Shown: positions 24,345 to 35,136 of the stretch, piece after piece | Numbering within the stretch: position 1 is the first letter of the stretch | Layout: every line of letters begins with the position of its first letter | Position numbers and translations under genes: made by a program | NCBI RefSeq assembly: GCF_003473485.1 | Contig: NC_053042.1 | Coordinates: forward strand, 39,336,762-39,400,761 | Direction of reading: 5' to 3' | From: Medicago truncatula | Taxonomy: Eukaryota > Streptophyta > Magnoliopsida > Fabales > Fabaceae | Length of the DNA stretch: 64,000 nt | Notes under the pieces: model-generated | Databases searched by the model: none | The model's input: the letters and a program-made list of their open reading frames with translations, nothing else | Told to the model about the DNA's origin: nothing

Positions 24345-24930
24345 TCCTAACTTATATTCCTTCAACAAAGAAACCACTCTTTCGTCATCGTGAGCTTAGC
24401 TCAATTGGTAAGGATAATGCATAATATATGCAAGGTTCAGGGTTCGAACCCCGGACACCACCAAAAAAGAAACCACTCTTCCAATGACCATCCTTTATCG
24501 CAATAACACTCAGCTGAACTTCTCCATCTTCTAGGCCTAAATTGAAGATATCTCTCATCTCAATGTCCAACCATCCTTCGTTTTCACACTAGGAGTTGCA
24601 ATCTTAATACTTTGCACCAACAGATAACTCCACAAGATAGTTCTCAAATCGAGAGGCATTAATCATCTTGAACACAAGATAAGTTCCATATAGTGTATGT
24701 GGGGACAAGGCAAGGGTGTTTATCTTCCCACGAATCTCAAGCCAACCACATTAAGAAGCTCAACAAATTCAGGGACCTGTCCAAAAATTGTTCACAAAAG
24801 TTGCAAAGCTAAGAATACATGAACAATGCAGACTCATCACTCAAATTTGGAAAATGTAAACCAAGCATTACTAAATTATTTCAAACCGTAATTGATTATG
24901 ATAAACTTCTAAGTCAATAAGTTATATTGG
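24345..24930 (-). pseudogene. F-box/PP2-B pseudogene fragment (last exon and part of intron 2)
   Basis: The sequence parallels the last exon of the intact F-box/PP2-B gene 2.4 kb away. Shared stretches include ttccttcaa, caataacact, atctctcatctcaatgtccaacca and gaacacaagataag, plus the intron word gtaattgattatgataa. Similarity stops near 24930, before exon 2, so the F-box half is missing. The coding sequence has diverged and is interrupted by an 84-bp tRNA-like insert. It is a partial tandem duplicate on the same strand. Confidence 0.75.
24382..24465 (+). mobile_element. tRNA-like SINE (84 bp) with perfect 15-bp target duplication
   Basis: The insert contains an A-box-like TAGCTCAATTGG and a canonical B box GGTTCGAACCC, and ends in a short A run. 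It is flanked by the identical 15-mer aaagaaaccactctt at 24367-24381 and 24466-24480. The 5' and 3' ends do not pair as a tRNA acceptor stem, so this is not a working tRNA gene. It is a retroposed tRNA-related element with internal Pol III promoter boxes. Confidence 0.85.
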
Positions 24931-26734
24931 TTGTAATAAATAATATCCCGCCCCCTATCAACATCGGAGGAAAATAAAGCGGAATTCGATATTAAAGAAC
25001 AATAGATGAAACTGAGATGTAGGAAGAGCATTTGTAGATAACTGAACCATCAGCCGGATGACAATGGTTGAAAACCAACTTGAGAACCACAACATTCATC
25101 TTCTCCCTCAAAAAAGGACATCAAATTTTCTACGTTCGTCATCCGCTCGTGATAATTATGGATAGAAGCAATATATAGGCAACTGCTTGCTTGGTTGTTG
25201 CAGTGTAAGGGTTGGAGTTGGAGACATGATAGCCGAGTTAAATTACCCAACCTTGACAAATGACCGGCTGACAGTAGATTTATAACATGGTAACCTGCAG
25301 CAGGTCTGCAGGTGTGCGAACACATGTGGCCTATTCAGCTTGCGTAGGCTTGCAAGTGTTGCTGTAAGGATGAAGTTTCAGAAAATATGAGATCCTACCT
25401 AGTCAGGTGTGCCTTTCAAATATCAAGAGGATTACAAGGTCTGCATACATACAGACATATTTTGTTGACAGCATAACTAATGTCAGCTCTAAAATATGTC
25501 AAGTATAATAATATTCTAACAATTTATCAACTGTCTATAAAGAGAATAATCAGACGGTGGATCATCATTGCTGTTATTGACGTTCAGATTCAGGTTTATA
25601 GTTAACTTTGAGACTGAATACTATAACAAGAAATATTCAATTAAACAGAAAAAATAAGGAAAAAGTGAGAGAAGCTGAAAACAGAAAACAGTTTCATTCA
25701 ACATTACATCCCTTAAAATGAAAAATGATCTTTCAGTCATATCATACAGCATGTAGCCTTTTTACCTTTTTGATAGCCAAAAATAATGCAGGAATATCGC
25801 TTACAGATATCGTATCTCACTGTTATGAAAAACCATAGGCACAGAGCAAAATATTCATAGTTATAGTTGGGTTGGTAGAATTAAGATGCAGAGGCTAATT
25901 TGGTGATTTGTTCATATATGGGAGAGGGAACTGTGTTCATAAGAAGCGCAGTAGATAATCGATCATTTAAGAACAAAATTAGTAACCAAGAGCCAAGACT
26001 GAAACGGTAAAGATCTGTCATATTCAGGAGACGGTGTTTATTCTCAACATATTTATATTGCAGTTTTACACTTGATAATTGATGTGAAGATCCCTTGGTT
26101 GCAAGGAAATCAGATAAAGCCAATTCGTTGTCATTGTAACATAACAGGCAATAAGAATATTAATAAATATACAATCAAAGGAACCGGAAAATGAGTAGAA
26201 TTGTAAGAGAGTGACATAACAAATATCTAAAGTGTTAAGTGTGACAAATTGATTCACAGATTTTGCATTCATAGAGGTGCAGATAACTGTCAGTTAAGAG
26301 TTAATTAAGCTTATGATGGTATATTGACCGGTTATTATAAGTATATTATCAGTGTTAATGAACACAAGAAAAATAAAACAAATATAAAACTTAAGAGCTA
26401 ACCTAGACTCAGGCATTGCATTCCAGGGTGAAAGAGAACTAATGTTGTCAATCAAAGGTTAAGTACCTAGCATTCATAGTTGAGAGTTCCAAATAAATAA
26501 AACATGGCAGCAAATAAATATTGTATCAAGTATATAGTTGAACATCCAAAACACAACTATCCCAGTATGTACTGAACTACCGTACTATAATTATAATAAG
26601 AAATATAATTTACAAATAGACCGTTTGGAACATGAATATACATCACAATATGTTGAAAAGTTGAGACTTCAAATCTTCAAGCAGTATTCTGTCATCCAAG
26701 ACGCAAGACCCCTACATAATTCAGTGAATGTTGC

Positions 26735-27832
26735 TTAATTGTCTTCCTTAGGTCTAACTTCTATTCCTTCAAGAAAGAAATTTCCCTTCGGCAAATCACC
26801 ATCTATCTCAATAACACTAATGTGGACTTCTACACCTCCGAGGCATAAATTAAAGAACTCTCCCATCTCAATCTCCAACCACCCATCACGTCTCACACTA
26901 GGACGTCGTAGTCCTACTACTTTGCTGTGCGACATACTAGCCCCAGAAAGACGGAGACATATTAGTTCTTTGTTCCTACGTACCAAGGTTGTATCCAAAC
27001 ATACAATTTTAGTGCTTCTATGACTACCTTCTACACGAACTAACAAGTCCAGAGGATGATTCTCAAATCCAAATGCAGCAATCATCTTGAACACAAGATA
27101 AGCCGCATACTGAGTATTTGGGGACAAGGCATTGGTGTTTATCTTTCCATGAATTTCAAGCCAACGCACATGAAGAAGCTTAGCAACTTTGGGGAACCTA
27201 TCCAACACAAATGGAGTATTTATAGAGGTGTAGATACACCAACAATGCATGGTCATTGACTAAAATTTGAAAGTTGTAAACCAAGGGTAACAAAATTGTT
27301 TCAAGTGTAATTGATTATGATAAGATTCTCAGTTAATAAGTTATTTTGATTGTTTCAAGCATAACCACCAAACCTGGAATCAGGTACAGCAATCCAGTTG
27401 CAATATCGATCATCATCACCCCAAGCAATGGCGAGAGATCTAGCAGCAAGCATGTAACACTTTTTCCCACTCTTTCTATCCAATTGAAGGCTCTGCATTT
27501 TTATACTGATGATGGTAAGCCCTAATATTCAAAAAATTGGAGGTTATAAAGAAGAATACCTTTTGAGCATTGTCGATGATGATAGGGCGGTCAGATAGAG
27601 TGAGAAAGAGAGCCTTCTTGGTTGGAGTGTTGGCAATGGAAGGAGGAGAGTGTGAGATGATGAAGTCGATGAATTGGGAATCATAACGGAGAAAGTGATT
27701 CCATACGGCGTCCGAATCAGCGGCACAACGGAATGTCTTGGAAACGACGGAGAATCTGCCGGCGTCAGCTGGAGTGGTACAAGATAGTATGGCGGCAATG
27801 CACCCTTCCGGTAATTCTTCAAACGCTACCAT
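26735..27832 (-). CDS. PP2-B: F-box protein of the PP2-B (phloem protein 2-like) family (3 exons, 284 aa)
   Basis: The exons on the minus strand are 27832-27560, 27492-27374 and 27197-26735. Junctions are GT-AG and in frame, giving 284 residues, a usual family length. The F-box is at about 1-45 (FEELPEGCIAAILSCTTPAD, then FRCAADSDAVWNHFL). Exon 2 encodes the family word SGKKCYMLAARSLAIAWG. Exon 3 gives FPKVAKLLHVRWLEIHGKI, TQYAAYLVFK, DGWLEIEMGEFF and the terminal EGIEVRPK of the PP2 domain. Such proteins join SCF ubiquitin ligases through SKP1/ASK, and the PP2 domain is a probable carbohydrate- or target-binding module; both roles are inferred from the family. A truncated duplicate lies at 24345-24930. 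Confidence 0.92.
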
Positions 27833-28142
27833 TCTGTTTTGCTTTTTACCGGCGAAGAATAAAGATGGAAGTAGATCGAGTCATTTGTAATGTAATATAC
27901 TCCCTCTCTAAATTAGAGTCTTTGTGCAGAAAATGATTACTCTTGATTTCAATGCTAAAATTAATATGACTAAAATACACTTTTGACCTCCTATATTTGG
28001 TTTTGTAGCAATTTTGACTCCCTATTAAAAAAAATCAATTTCCAGCCCCTAACTTCCCCCCCTTTTGCAACCCATAGGCCCTCTTTAATTTTGATCCGGT
28101 CAAAGGCCACTTGTAATTTAAAATAAATAAAAAAACAAAAAA
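27833..28142. other. F-box gene upstream region with a solitary transposon-like end
   Basis: No gene is seen. From about 27972 the words acttttgacctcctatatttgg and caattttgactccctatt resemble one end of a Mutator- or foldback-type element common in dicots. Its partner was not found nearby. It borders the outer inverted repeat that begins near 28143. Confidence 0.35.
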
Positions 28143-28429
28143 AAATAGAAATAATTAATAGCCTTAGGATGAAAAATTAATGGTCAAGATTAAAAGTATT
28201 CACATGCTCCCTCTCTTAGCTAATTTTCCCTCCTCCATTCATTTTCTCTTACGTTCTCCGGAAGAACAACACCAGCGGCAGCAACTCTCTCACACCCTCC
28301 TTCATTCGTTGTTTCATGAGACCACTGCAAGTAGAAGGAGTTGGATATTTAGAGGCAACAACAACAAGATTAAGAGATTTTTAACTATCAATCAAGCTTA
28401 CAGTTTTTACAGTTGATCAAACCAAAACC

Positions 28430-31040
28430 TGCAATATCTTTCCATAACCTTTTCGCTTCATGTGTATTCCCTAAACACCAACCATTAGGAATCACGTTCC
28501 ACTTCTTTATATCACGACAAAACCGAGTGAATCATCAACTTCATCCCTGAATTTTCACGGGTCGGCCAAATTAGTCCCTCAATTATGCAAAATATCAATT
28601 TAATCCCTGAATTTATTAAATGTCAATCAAGTTAGCCCTTCTGTTCAAACAGAGCGTTAACGGGGCTAACGTGACCGTTAACCTCTCACATGTCAGACAC
28701 CACGTACGTAGGGACTAATTTGGCCGATAATAACAAACATTTCGAAGGACTAAATTGATTGATTTGCAGAATTTTTTTTGGTTTCTTCCCAAACTGTTCT
28801 CTTCTTCCCCCAACGGCTCTTTCTTCCTCAATTGTTTAAAATTGAAACCCTAATTACACAATCTATCTACACTCTAAAATCACCTAAATTTCCTCCAATA
28901 ATAAGTGGTTTAGTTTTTCCCCAATTCAAAAAACTTCAAACCCTAATTTTTTCGTATTGAATCTTAAAACCAAAATCCTCAAAACTTCTTGAAGCAAAAC
29001 TATTGAAATAAAATCCAAAATGATGGGGGGTGGGAATATGGGAAAAAATTGTTATGAAAGTCGAGCTTCATCTTGAAGCTTCAAGTTTAATGGTGATGAA
29101 AAGTGGTTGAAGATGATTCAGAAATGTAACATTTCTTTAATAATATTTCCATCAAATTAGTCCCTGAATTATTTTTCTATCTATCAAATAGATTCATACG
29201 TTATATTAAAAACCCATCAAATAAGTCCCTGAATTGTTTAATCAGATATCAAATTGATCCTCGAAGCATATATGTATAAAATGAAGTAAAAAAAGCCAGA
29301 ACACACAGATTGAAAATGAAATATTACTTAGGCAAAAGTCTGAAACATTACACATGCAAAAGAAACCCAACTATGAGACATTAAGAAATCATGAGTCTTA
29401 AATAAAGATAAGCAAAAGGAAACCCAACTATGGGGCGTAATTCAAATAAAGCCTAAATATTACAAATTCAAAATCATATTTTAAACTTCATGAAGCTTCA
29501 CTTCTTTGGAAATCTGGGGGTTGTATAAACTCCATGAATTGAGGTTGATTTGAACCGGGTGGACCATAGGTTGGATATGGAACTCTAATTATGCCAGGAG
29601 GAGTTGGATGACCTGGTGCAGGACCCCTCATTGGTGTTTGCTTAGGCCTATCATCTGAAAAAATCGGTCTTCTAAGGTCATACCTCCTTGGTGCAACACC
29701 CTGAAATTGCAAATTCAATCAAATTAGTCCCTAGACTATGACATAATCAGTCATATAAGTCCTTCAATTAATTAAATAACTGTTAAATCGATCCTTAAAA
29801 TGCAAGTGTTATATCTGTCCTGCATTTGCAACAACATTTCATGCACTTTCTGCATTTTCAAGCACAACATTTTTAAGTTTTAACCCAAAACCCTAAAAGG
29901 AATAATCAAAACAATTGTTTCAAAAACGCAACAAACACAAACAATGAACAAGGCAAGCATCAACGATCACATAGATGTGGTAAACAAAATGATCAAAACT
30001 TAAAACGAAAATACAAAAAAAATGGACAAAAACAGGGTGAATACGAACACATAAACTTGATAAACAACAGGAAAGGCGTTACCTTTTTGAAACAACCGAA
30101 TACAGAAACTTCAAAAACATCAGAATCGTCGAAGATGATGATGATTTTGGAGAGGCGAGAATGAATAAAGTTTTAGTGGGAAGGAGAAGGGTCAAGGACG
30201 TTTTTTATTTTTCTGACTGAAATATGAAGAAGGATGTATGGGTAATGTAGGGGCAAAATGGAAAAAGCAGAAAGAAAAAAAAAAAACTGAAAAGTGAAAA
30301 TTGAACTTTTTCAAATTCAATCAAATTAGTCCCTGAACACGTGGCTTCTTTCTTGCCACGCGTACAAGACAACAAAGCATGCATGGCGACAGATCAGCAT
30401 GCTAACAGAGCACTTGGACGGAAGGACCTTTTTGATGGACGTCTGACAAATTCATAGATTAAGTTGATATTTCGCATAATTGAGGGATGAATTTGGCTGA
30501 TCCGTGAAAATTCAAGGACGAAGTTGATGGTTCACTCCAACAAAACCCAAACTTATTCAAATTCCTATGAAACAAAGTTTCAGCTTATTCAATATGCTTG
30601 TACCTACACATCCACATCAAAAGAGTCCGAAAAGCTTCTGAATCAAGCTCATTATCCAATCCAAACTCTTCCCTTCTGTAGAAAATGTTAATAGCTTCCT
30701 CCACTTTATGTGCAGCCACAAACCTACGAATTAAAATGGAAAATGTTTCTTCATTGATAAATTCTTTTCTTTGCGACATTTCGTCGAGCACTTGGTGTAA
30801 CTCTTCAAAATGCTTCATTTTACCAACAATTTTAATAATCTCAGTGTACACTTCGCAACGGGGTGTGTAGTTGTTTGTTTTGGTGACCCTTTTCAAGAAT
30901 ATAAACGCTGGTTTTCAATTGGATCGATGTCGTTGCAAAACTTCGAGGACGAGGTTGCTGTCGGGGTGGATTCCAGTGAGATTAAAAGCTCGTTCAATTG
31001 TTCTTTGGGTTTGTCTCTGCAGAATTATTTTGTGGGGTGA
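28430..31040 (-). pseudogene. PPR protein pseudogene, split by a 2-kb transposon
   Basis: The minus-strand reading from about 31040 gives IERAFNLTGIHPDSNLVLEV, VYTEIIKIVGKMKHFEEL, EETFSILIRRFVAAHKVEEA and FRTLLMWMCRYKHIE. After the insertion it continues as CRDIKKWNVIPNGW and NTHEAKRLWKDI. These are pentatricopeptide repeats of a P-type organelle RNA-binding protein. It is broken by a TGA where Trp is expected (before KPAFIF), by a TAA after KHIE, by the transposon at 28525-30538, and by loss of frame near 28430. No start or C-terminus is left. Confidence 0.85.
28525..30538. mobile_element. Mutator-like element (2.0 kb, long TIRs, 9-bp target duplication)
   Basis: The left end (gagtgaatcatcaacttcat, then ccctgaattttcacggg) is mirrored by the right end for about 90 bases. 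The flanks are GACAAAACC (28516-28524) and AACAAAACC (30539-30547), a 9-bp duplication with one change. Long TIRs and 9 bp fit the Mutator superfamily. The word caaattagtccct recurs near 28565, 29155, 29717 and 30318. Inside, a minus ORF (29488-29718) encodes a Pro/Arg-rich 76-residue product with no transposase motif, so the element is probably non-autonomous. Confidence 0.8.
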
Positions 31041-31765
31041 AGAGAAGAGAAGAAGAAATGATGTTTATTAGATTGAAGGAACACAATAACACTTGAATTG
31101 AGTCTTTTAATCTTGACCAATCCTAAGGCTATTAATTATTCCTATCATTTTTTTCATTTAAATTTAATTCAATAATAGCCATTGATTATTTATTGTATCA
31201 GAACATAACATAAGCATAAGCTACACTTAATGTTGGCATCTTGTTTTTATGGTATCTGATCTTCTCTTTGGCCATAAGCTCTAAGATTACACAAGTCCAC
31301 GAAAGAGCTTCTACACTACAGAATGCAACTCAAACTTACAAATCATAATCCCAAAAAAAAAACTTACAATTCATCATGCATCCTTCTCGTTCTCAACATA
31401 TAAAATTAACTCCTATTAGTCCAGAATCAGGATAAATTTGGCATAAACTGTGCCATACAGTCGACACACTACTGAACCAAAGGCAAACAAAGATGACTAA
31501 ACTGAACAGATAGATGTTTCAATGCAATAATTGGCTATATTATTCACCTTTAACCATGTAAAGATAACGTACAAGCTATAGAGAAAACAAAAATGATCAA
31601 GTCCTTCTATTAAGTAGGCAAAGCAAAAGAATATTGCAACTAAACCCAAATTAATAAAGAGCCATATTCCGCAGGACCCAAAAAAACAAAGGTAAGGAAG
31701 AAAGGGAAAAGAGATTGAAACTCACTTGACTACAATTCCTAATCCAATCCTTTAACCCCTTCATT

Positions 31766-33115
31766 TCAATCCCAATCTTCTTCACTCAACATATCACCAT
31801 CATTTTCAGTAGGTGGTCTAACAACAATAACTACATTCCCTAAACACTCATTAACCCCCATTTCCTTCAAAATCGAACCCCTTTGAACCTTTAAACCAAC
31901 ATCATTACCATCATCTTTTACCAAATAAAACCCATCATCATTCTCCACCTCCCTCTTACTCCTATCAGCAACCACCAAAATAGGCTCTTCCTTACACCAC
32001 CTATTATTAGCCTTCCATGGCAAAACTCTCGCATCCAAAAACGACACAACAACGCCTTTCCCTAAATTAACCACCGGTCCCCAAGCCGGTAACACCACCC
32101 ATTTCTCCCACCCTTTCTCCGCCACCACAATACCAAACTCCCCTTCCTTTCTTATCTCAGAAGGTGCTTCCATAATCACCCTTTCTCCTTCCTCAGCTTT
32201 ACACACGGGCAAAACAACCACCGAGGTCGCCTCAGCTACTTCACCAATCTTCAATCTCACCACATTAACAGGTACTTTTAATACAACATCTTCAACCTTC
32301 TCCTCTTCAGCCTTTCCATTCAACTCCTCCAAAATCACGTTTCTAGCTTTATCAGACTCTACAGCACTCAACGCTTGTTGAAGAAATGCAGTTCTTGGAT
32401 CAGAAGGATTCTTATTCTCCTTACTTTGTCTGTAATACAAATAAGCAAGACAATCTCCTGGGAGATGATAATCAAAACTTTCCCAGTGCTTTTCGCCGCG
32501 TCTGCTAGGGAAATCCTTTATCGAACGAGCTAGATCTTGAGCACCTTTACCATCATATCTCTTCTCCACAATGAAACGCGCTGCAGCAGCACGTTGGGAA
32601 GTGGAGAGGAGACGAATTTCATATAAAACTTCAGCACCACCGCTATCAAAGTAAGATAGAATCTCTTCATCAGTGTTGGCCTGTACAAGAGTGTCACGAA
32701 CTTGAGTTGCGACTATGATACGATTCTGTTCGACACCGGTGATGCCGGTGGTTTCTTCAAGGGTGGGAGGTGAAAAGCCTTCACGGAGGAGGGAAGTGAT
32801 GAGAGGAGCGTATTCGTGCCAGGCACCGAGACGGTTGGCGAGGATGTCGATGCGACCTGGGATGTCGAGGTTGTCGTATTTTGATGGGAGAGGTGTTGGT
32901 GGTGGTCGGAAAGGTTGGTATAGTTGTTTCTGTGGTTGTTGCTGTTGTTGTTGTTGTACTTGTCTTTGTTTTTTGCTGTGTGATGATGGGTTGTTGAGGA
33001 CGGCTGAGATTGATTTAAAGCGGTAAAAAGAACGGTTGAGATTGGAGGAAGAGGGTGGGATATTAAGAAATTTTAGATTTAGAGTGTTTACAGAACTGAT
33101 ACATGGTGAAAGCAT
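31766..33115 (-). CDS. RAF1: Rubisco accumulation factor 1, chloroplastic (single exon, 449 aa)
   Basis: The intronless 449-residue product matches RAF1 in layout. A Ser/Asn-rich N-terminus without acidic residues (about 1-45) is a likely chloroplast transit peptide, followed by a polyglutamine tract (about 53-61). The RAF1 alpha-helical domain follows (LDIPGRIDILANRLGAWHEY, then FSPPTLEETTGITGVEQN, and FDSGGAEVLYEIRLLS). The C-terminal beta domain has EKWVVLPAWGPVVNLGKGVV and FLDARVLPWKANNRW, with an acidic tail. RAF1 binds folded RbcL dimers after chaperonin release and promotes Rubisco L8 core assembly in the stroma; this is known for the family. The glutamine tract is the only unusual feature, and its length may vary between accessions. 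Confidence 0.95.
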   Translation of the reverse strand: MLSPCISSVNTLNLKFLNIPPSSSNLNRSFYRFKSISAVLNNPSSHSKKQRQVQQQQQQQPQKQLYQPFRPPPTPLPSKYDNLDIPGRIDILANRLGAWHEYAPLITSLLREGFSPPTLEETTGITGVEQNRIIVATQVRDTLVQANTDEEILSYFDSGGAEVLYEIRLLSTSQRAAAARFIVEKRYDGKGAQDLARSIKDFPSRRGEKHWESFDYHLPGDCLAYLYYRQSKENKNPSDPRTAFLQQALSAVESDKARNVILEELNGKAEEEKVEDVVLKVPVNVVRLKIGEVAEATSVVVLPVCKAEEGERVIMEAPSEIRKEGEFGIVVAEKGWEKWVVLPAWGPVVNLGKGVVVSFLDARVLPWKANNRWCKEEPILVVADRSKREVENDDGFYLVKDDGNDVGLKVQRGSILKEMGVNECLGNVVIVVRPPTENDGDMLSEEDWD

Positions 33116-33784
33116 CTTGGGAAGTAGATTGAAGAATTGGTTATGGTGTAGTATTTGTGTTGAGTGCCTTATCTGATAGATATAGATAGATAGATGTTTA
33201 TCAGTTTCTTTAGATTTTACACTGAAAGAGGAGTGTTCACTTCTTTAGATTTTTTTGTTTCCCTCCAGAGATAACTGAAACAACTAAAAATATCTTATGT
33301 GGACTATATTCAACCTCATCCACACAAACTACTGCCTAATTATTATTCGTGTGAAAAAATTTCAAAAATAGATACCAACTCATGTAATGTCCTCTAGGTC
33401 CCTCAACAAAAAAACTCATGTAATATTGGAAGTGTGGATGTGGTTGATATGCTAAAAATTAAGCACAACATAATACGGAAGACTAAACTTTTATGGTATT
33501 GAACATTTTTTTTGCTCTTATACGATATTTTTTATGGACAAAAAACTATAATATTTTAGATAATTTGTACTTCAAGTAAAAATGTGTGCTCTAGTTTAAT
33601 GAAAGATAAAAATTTCAATTTTTATTGTGTCACTTGTTGTCTCCAATTTGTTCTGAAAACAATTTTATCGAAGTGATCTCCGACTTTCAAAAACCGAGAG
33701 AGGTTGCAAAGAAAGAACTGGAGTGGTTATAAGGTGGAAAGGAAGAGGACATGGTTATTGGTTCTAGATTCTAAACTCTCCTAT

Positions 33785-34165
33785 ATCTTTGTGTTCAAAG
33801 AAACAAGACATAGTGACATTATCATCTCTTGAGGTTAAATATGTTGCATGTTAAGTTCTTTGGTTAGGCTCATTGCTTACTGAGTTGAAGAATGAGGAGC
33901 CCTTTGCACCTTAAGGTAGATAATAAATCAGCAATCAATTTTATATGTTAGAAGTAGCACATTGGAATAAGATATCATTTTTTATAAGATCAAGCAGGAA
34001 AATAAATGTTTGAAGTGATCTATTGCAACACAAAATTTCATGTTTCAAGGTGAAAGGTTTAGAGAACTAAGAACCTTACATTATATTTTATTAGTAAATA
34101 GTAGAAGCCTGAATTAGGAAAAGTGTTAGATGATGTTCATTGTTCAATCTTAAGCGGTGTAATAT
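33785..34165 (+). pseudogene. Ty1-copia RNase H and 3' end remnant
   Basis: The broken reading SKKQDIVTLSSLEVKYVAC, LWLGSLLTELKNEEP, an ISNQF word where DNKSAI is usual, then LLQHKISCFKVKGLENLRTL corresponds to the end of copia pol. Stops and frame changes occur throughout. No LTRs were identified on either side, so this is an isolated relic. Confidence 0.75.
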
Positions 34166-34199
34166 TTTGTGTTGGGTGTATTAAAAATTGTAGCGAGTT

Positions 34200-34474
34200 A
34201 CTACCTCCGTTCTTTTTTAATTGTCATATTTTGACATTTTACACAAACCAAAACAATCAACAATTGATATTATTTTTGATGCAATAAGCTATACTTTTAC
34301 TATAATGACCTTATTCATTTAATATCTCATTTCATATATTTCTCTCTGCAATAAATAACTAAGGATAATATTGGTAAAACAACATTTAATATTACATTGA
34401 ACTTTGAAAGTGACAGTTAAATAGGAACAAAAATTTTCTCCAAAAATGACACTTAAAAATGAACGGATGAAGTA
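34200..34474. mobile_element. Stowaway-like MITE
   Basis: The left end tactacctccgttcttttttaa is mirrored by the right end ttaaaaatgaacggatgaagta, with TA at both borders. The interior is AT-rich and non-coding. The TIR core CTCCGTTC is characteristic of Tc1/mariner-derived Stowaway elements. Confidence 0.6.
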
Positions 34475-34620
34475 AACAGTAAAGACCATGCCTTCGGTGT
34501 ACGTGATGAGTGATGGTGATTTCTGAATCTTTCCTCTTGTGAATGCCTCCCCTCATTTTATAGAGATGGTTTTCAAAATATTGTCGGGAGTTATTTGGAG
34601 TTATTGATTTTTTTTTTTTT

Positions 34621-35136
34621 ACAACAATAAAACGATATTCATTCATTCAAATCGATAGAGTACATCAGATACAAACATCGCTAAAAATGTAAAGGGCGAA
34701 TCTGCGAACAAACTCACAACACCCAAGTTAATAGCATACAACGGCAAAATGCTTACAAATAATATGATAAAACCGAAATCACCGAAATACCCATGCTTTC
34801 GGATCTGCAACGTTGACGTCCAAATCATTGCTTGAATTTGTAATTGATTGATGTAGATCTTTCAATAGGAATTGAACAAACACCGCGACAAGACGCGAAA
34901 GCAAATGACGCACAAGACGACGAACAACACAACGCCGCACTTAGACGACGAAACCACAAAAAACACAATTGAAAAAACTTGATAGATGTGAAAACCACTT
35001 ATTTAGATTGAAAGAAAAGGGAAAAAAAGATGTTAGGTCAAAAAATGACCTACAACCACCCCTCCTCGATGAACGAAGGAGAAAGAAAGTTTAGAGAGAA
35101 GTTGGAGTTTCTCTCACTAGAAAACTAGGGCCGGCT
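34621..35136 (-). mobile_element. ~530-bp non-LTR-type retroposon, copy 2
   Basis: It is collinear with 12285-12799, sharing long identical words (cgaaatac.catgct, ggatctgcaacgttgacgtc, acgacgaacaacacaacgcc, acttgatagatgtgaaaacc). On the minus strand it runs from agccggcc to atatcgttttattgttgt followed by a run of 14 A. That confirms the 3' end is on the left in plus coordinates. Similarity stops 18 bases short of the far end of copy 1. A clear target duplication was not found. Confidence 0.65.

Larger units (their letters stand above)
23787..26734. other. Region between the uncharacterised gene and the F-box gene
   Basis: The segment 24060-24230 (taggcttaaatatg, then ggtccctgtaatcg) looks like one end of a common legume transposon, but its partner is missing. 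The F-box/PP2-B pseudogene with its tRNA-like insertion is listed separately (24345-24930). From 24930 to 26734 I see no domain-bearing ORF; a 91-codon minus ORF near 25050-25325 has no recognisable features. The part nearest 26734 is probably 3' flank of the F-box gene. Confidence 0.45.
28143..31150. repeat. Outer inverted repeats flanking a PPR gene fragment (candidate gene-capturing element)
   Basis: The sequence at 28143-28200 (ataattaatagccttaggat, a short insert, then ggtcaagattaaaag) recurs inverted at about 31095-31150. Similarity covers about 45-50 bases, with a 10-base indel. The two arms enclose the broken PPR sequence and its inner insertion. This could be a Pack-type TIR element that captured a PPR fragment, or simply two inverted MITE ends. 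AT-rich flanks prevent a reliable target duplication call. Confidence 0.45.

Noticed and set aside
24385-24460. A functional tRNA gene
   Set aside because: A and B boxes are good, but the ends do not form an acceptor stem and the whole unit is flanked by a 15-bp target duplication, so it is a retroposed tRNA-like element.
26739-27259. Plus-strand ORFs over the F-box/PP2-B last exon
   Set aside because: The minus strand gives a continuous PP2 domain joined in phase to two upstream exons.
29488-29718. The Pro/Arg-rich 76-codon ORF as a host gene
   Set aside because: It lies within the TIR-bounded 2-kb element, has no start context or domain I recognise, and is more likely element-internal sequence.
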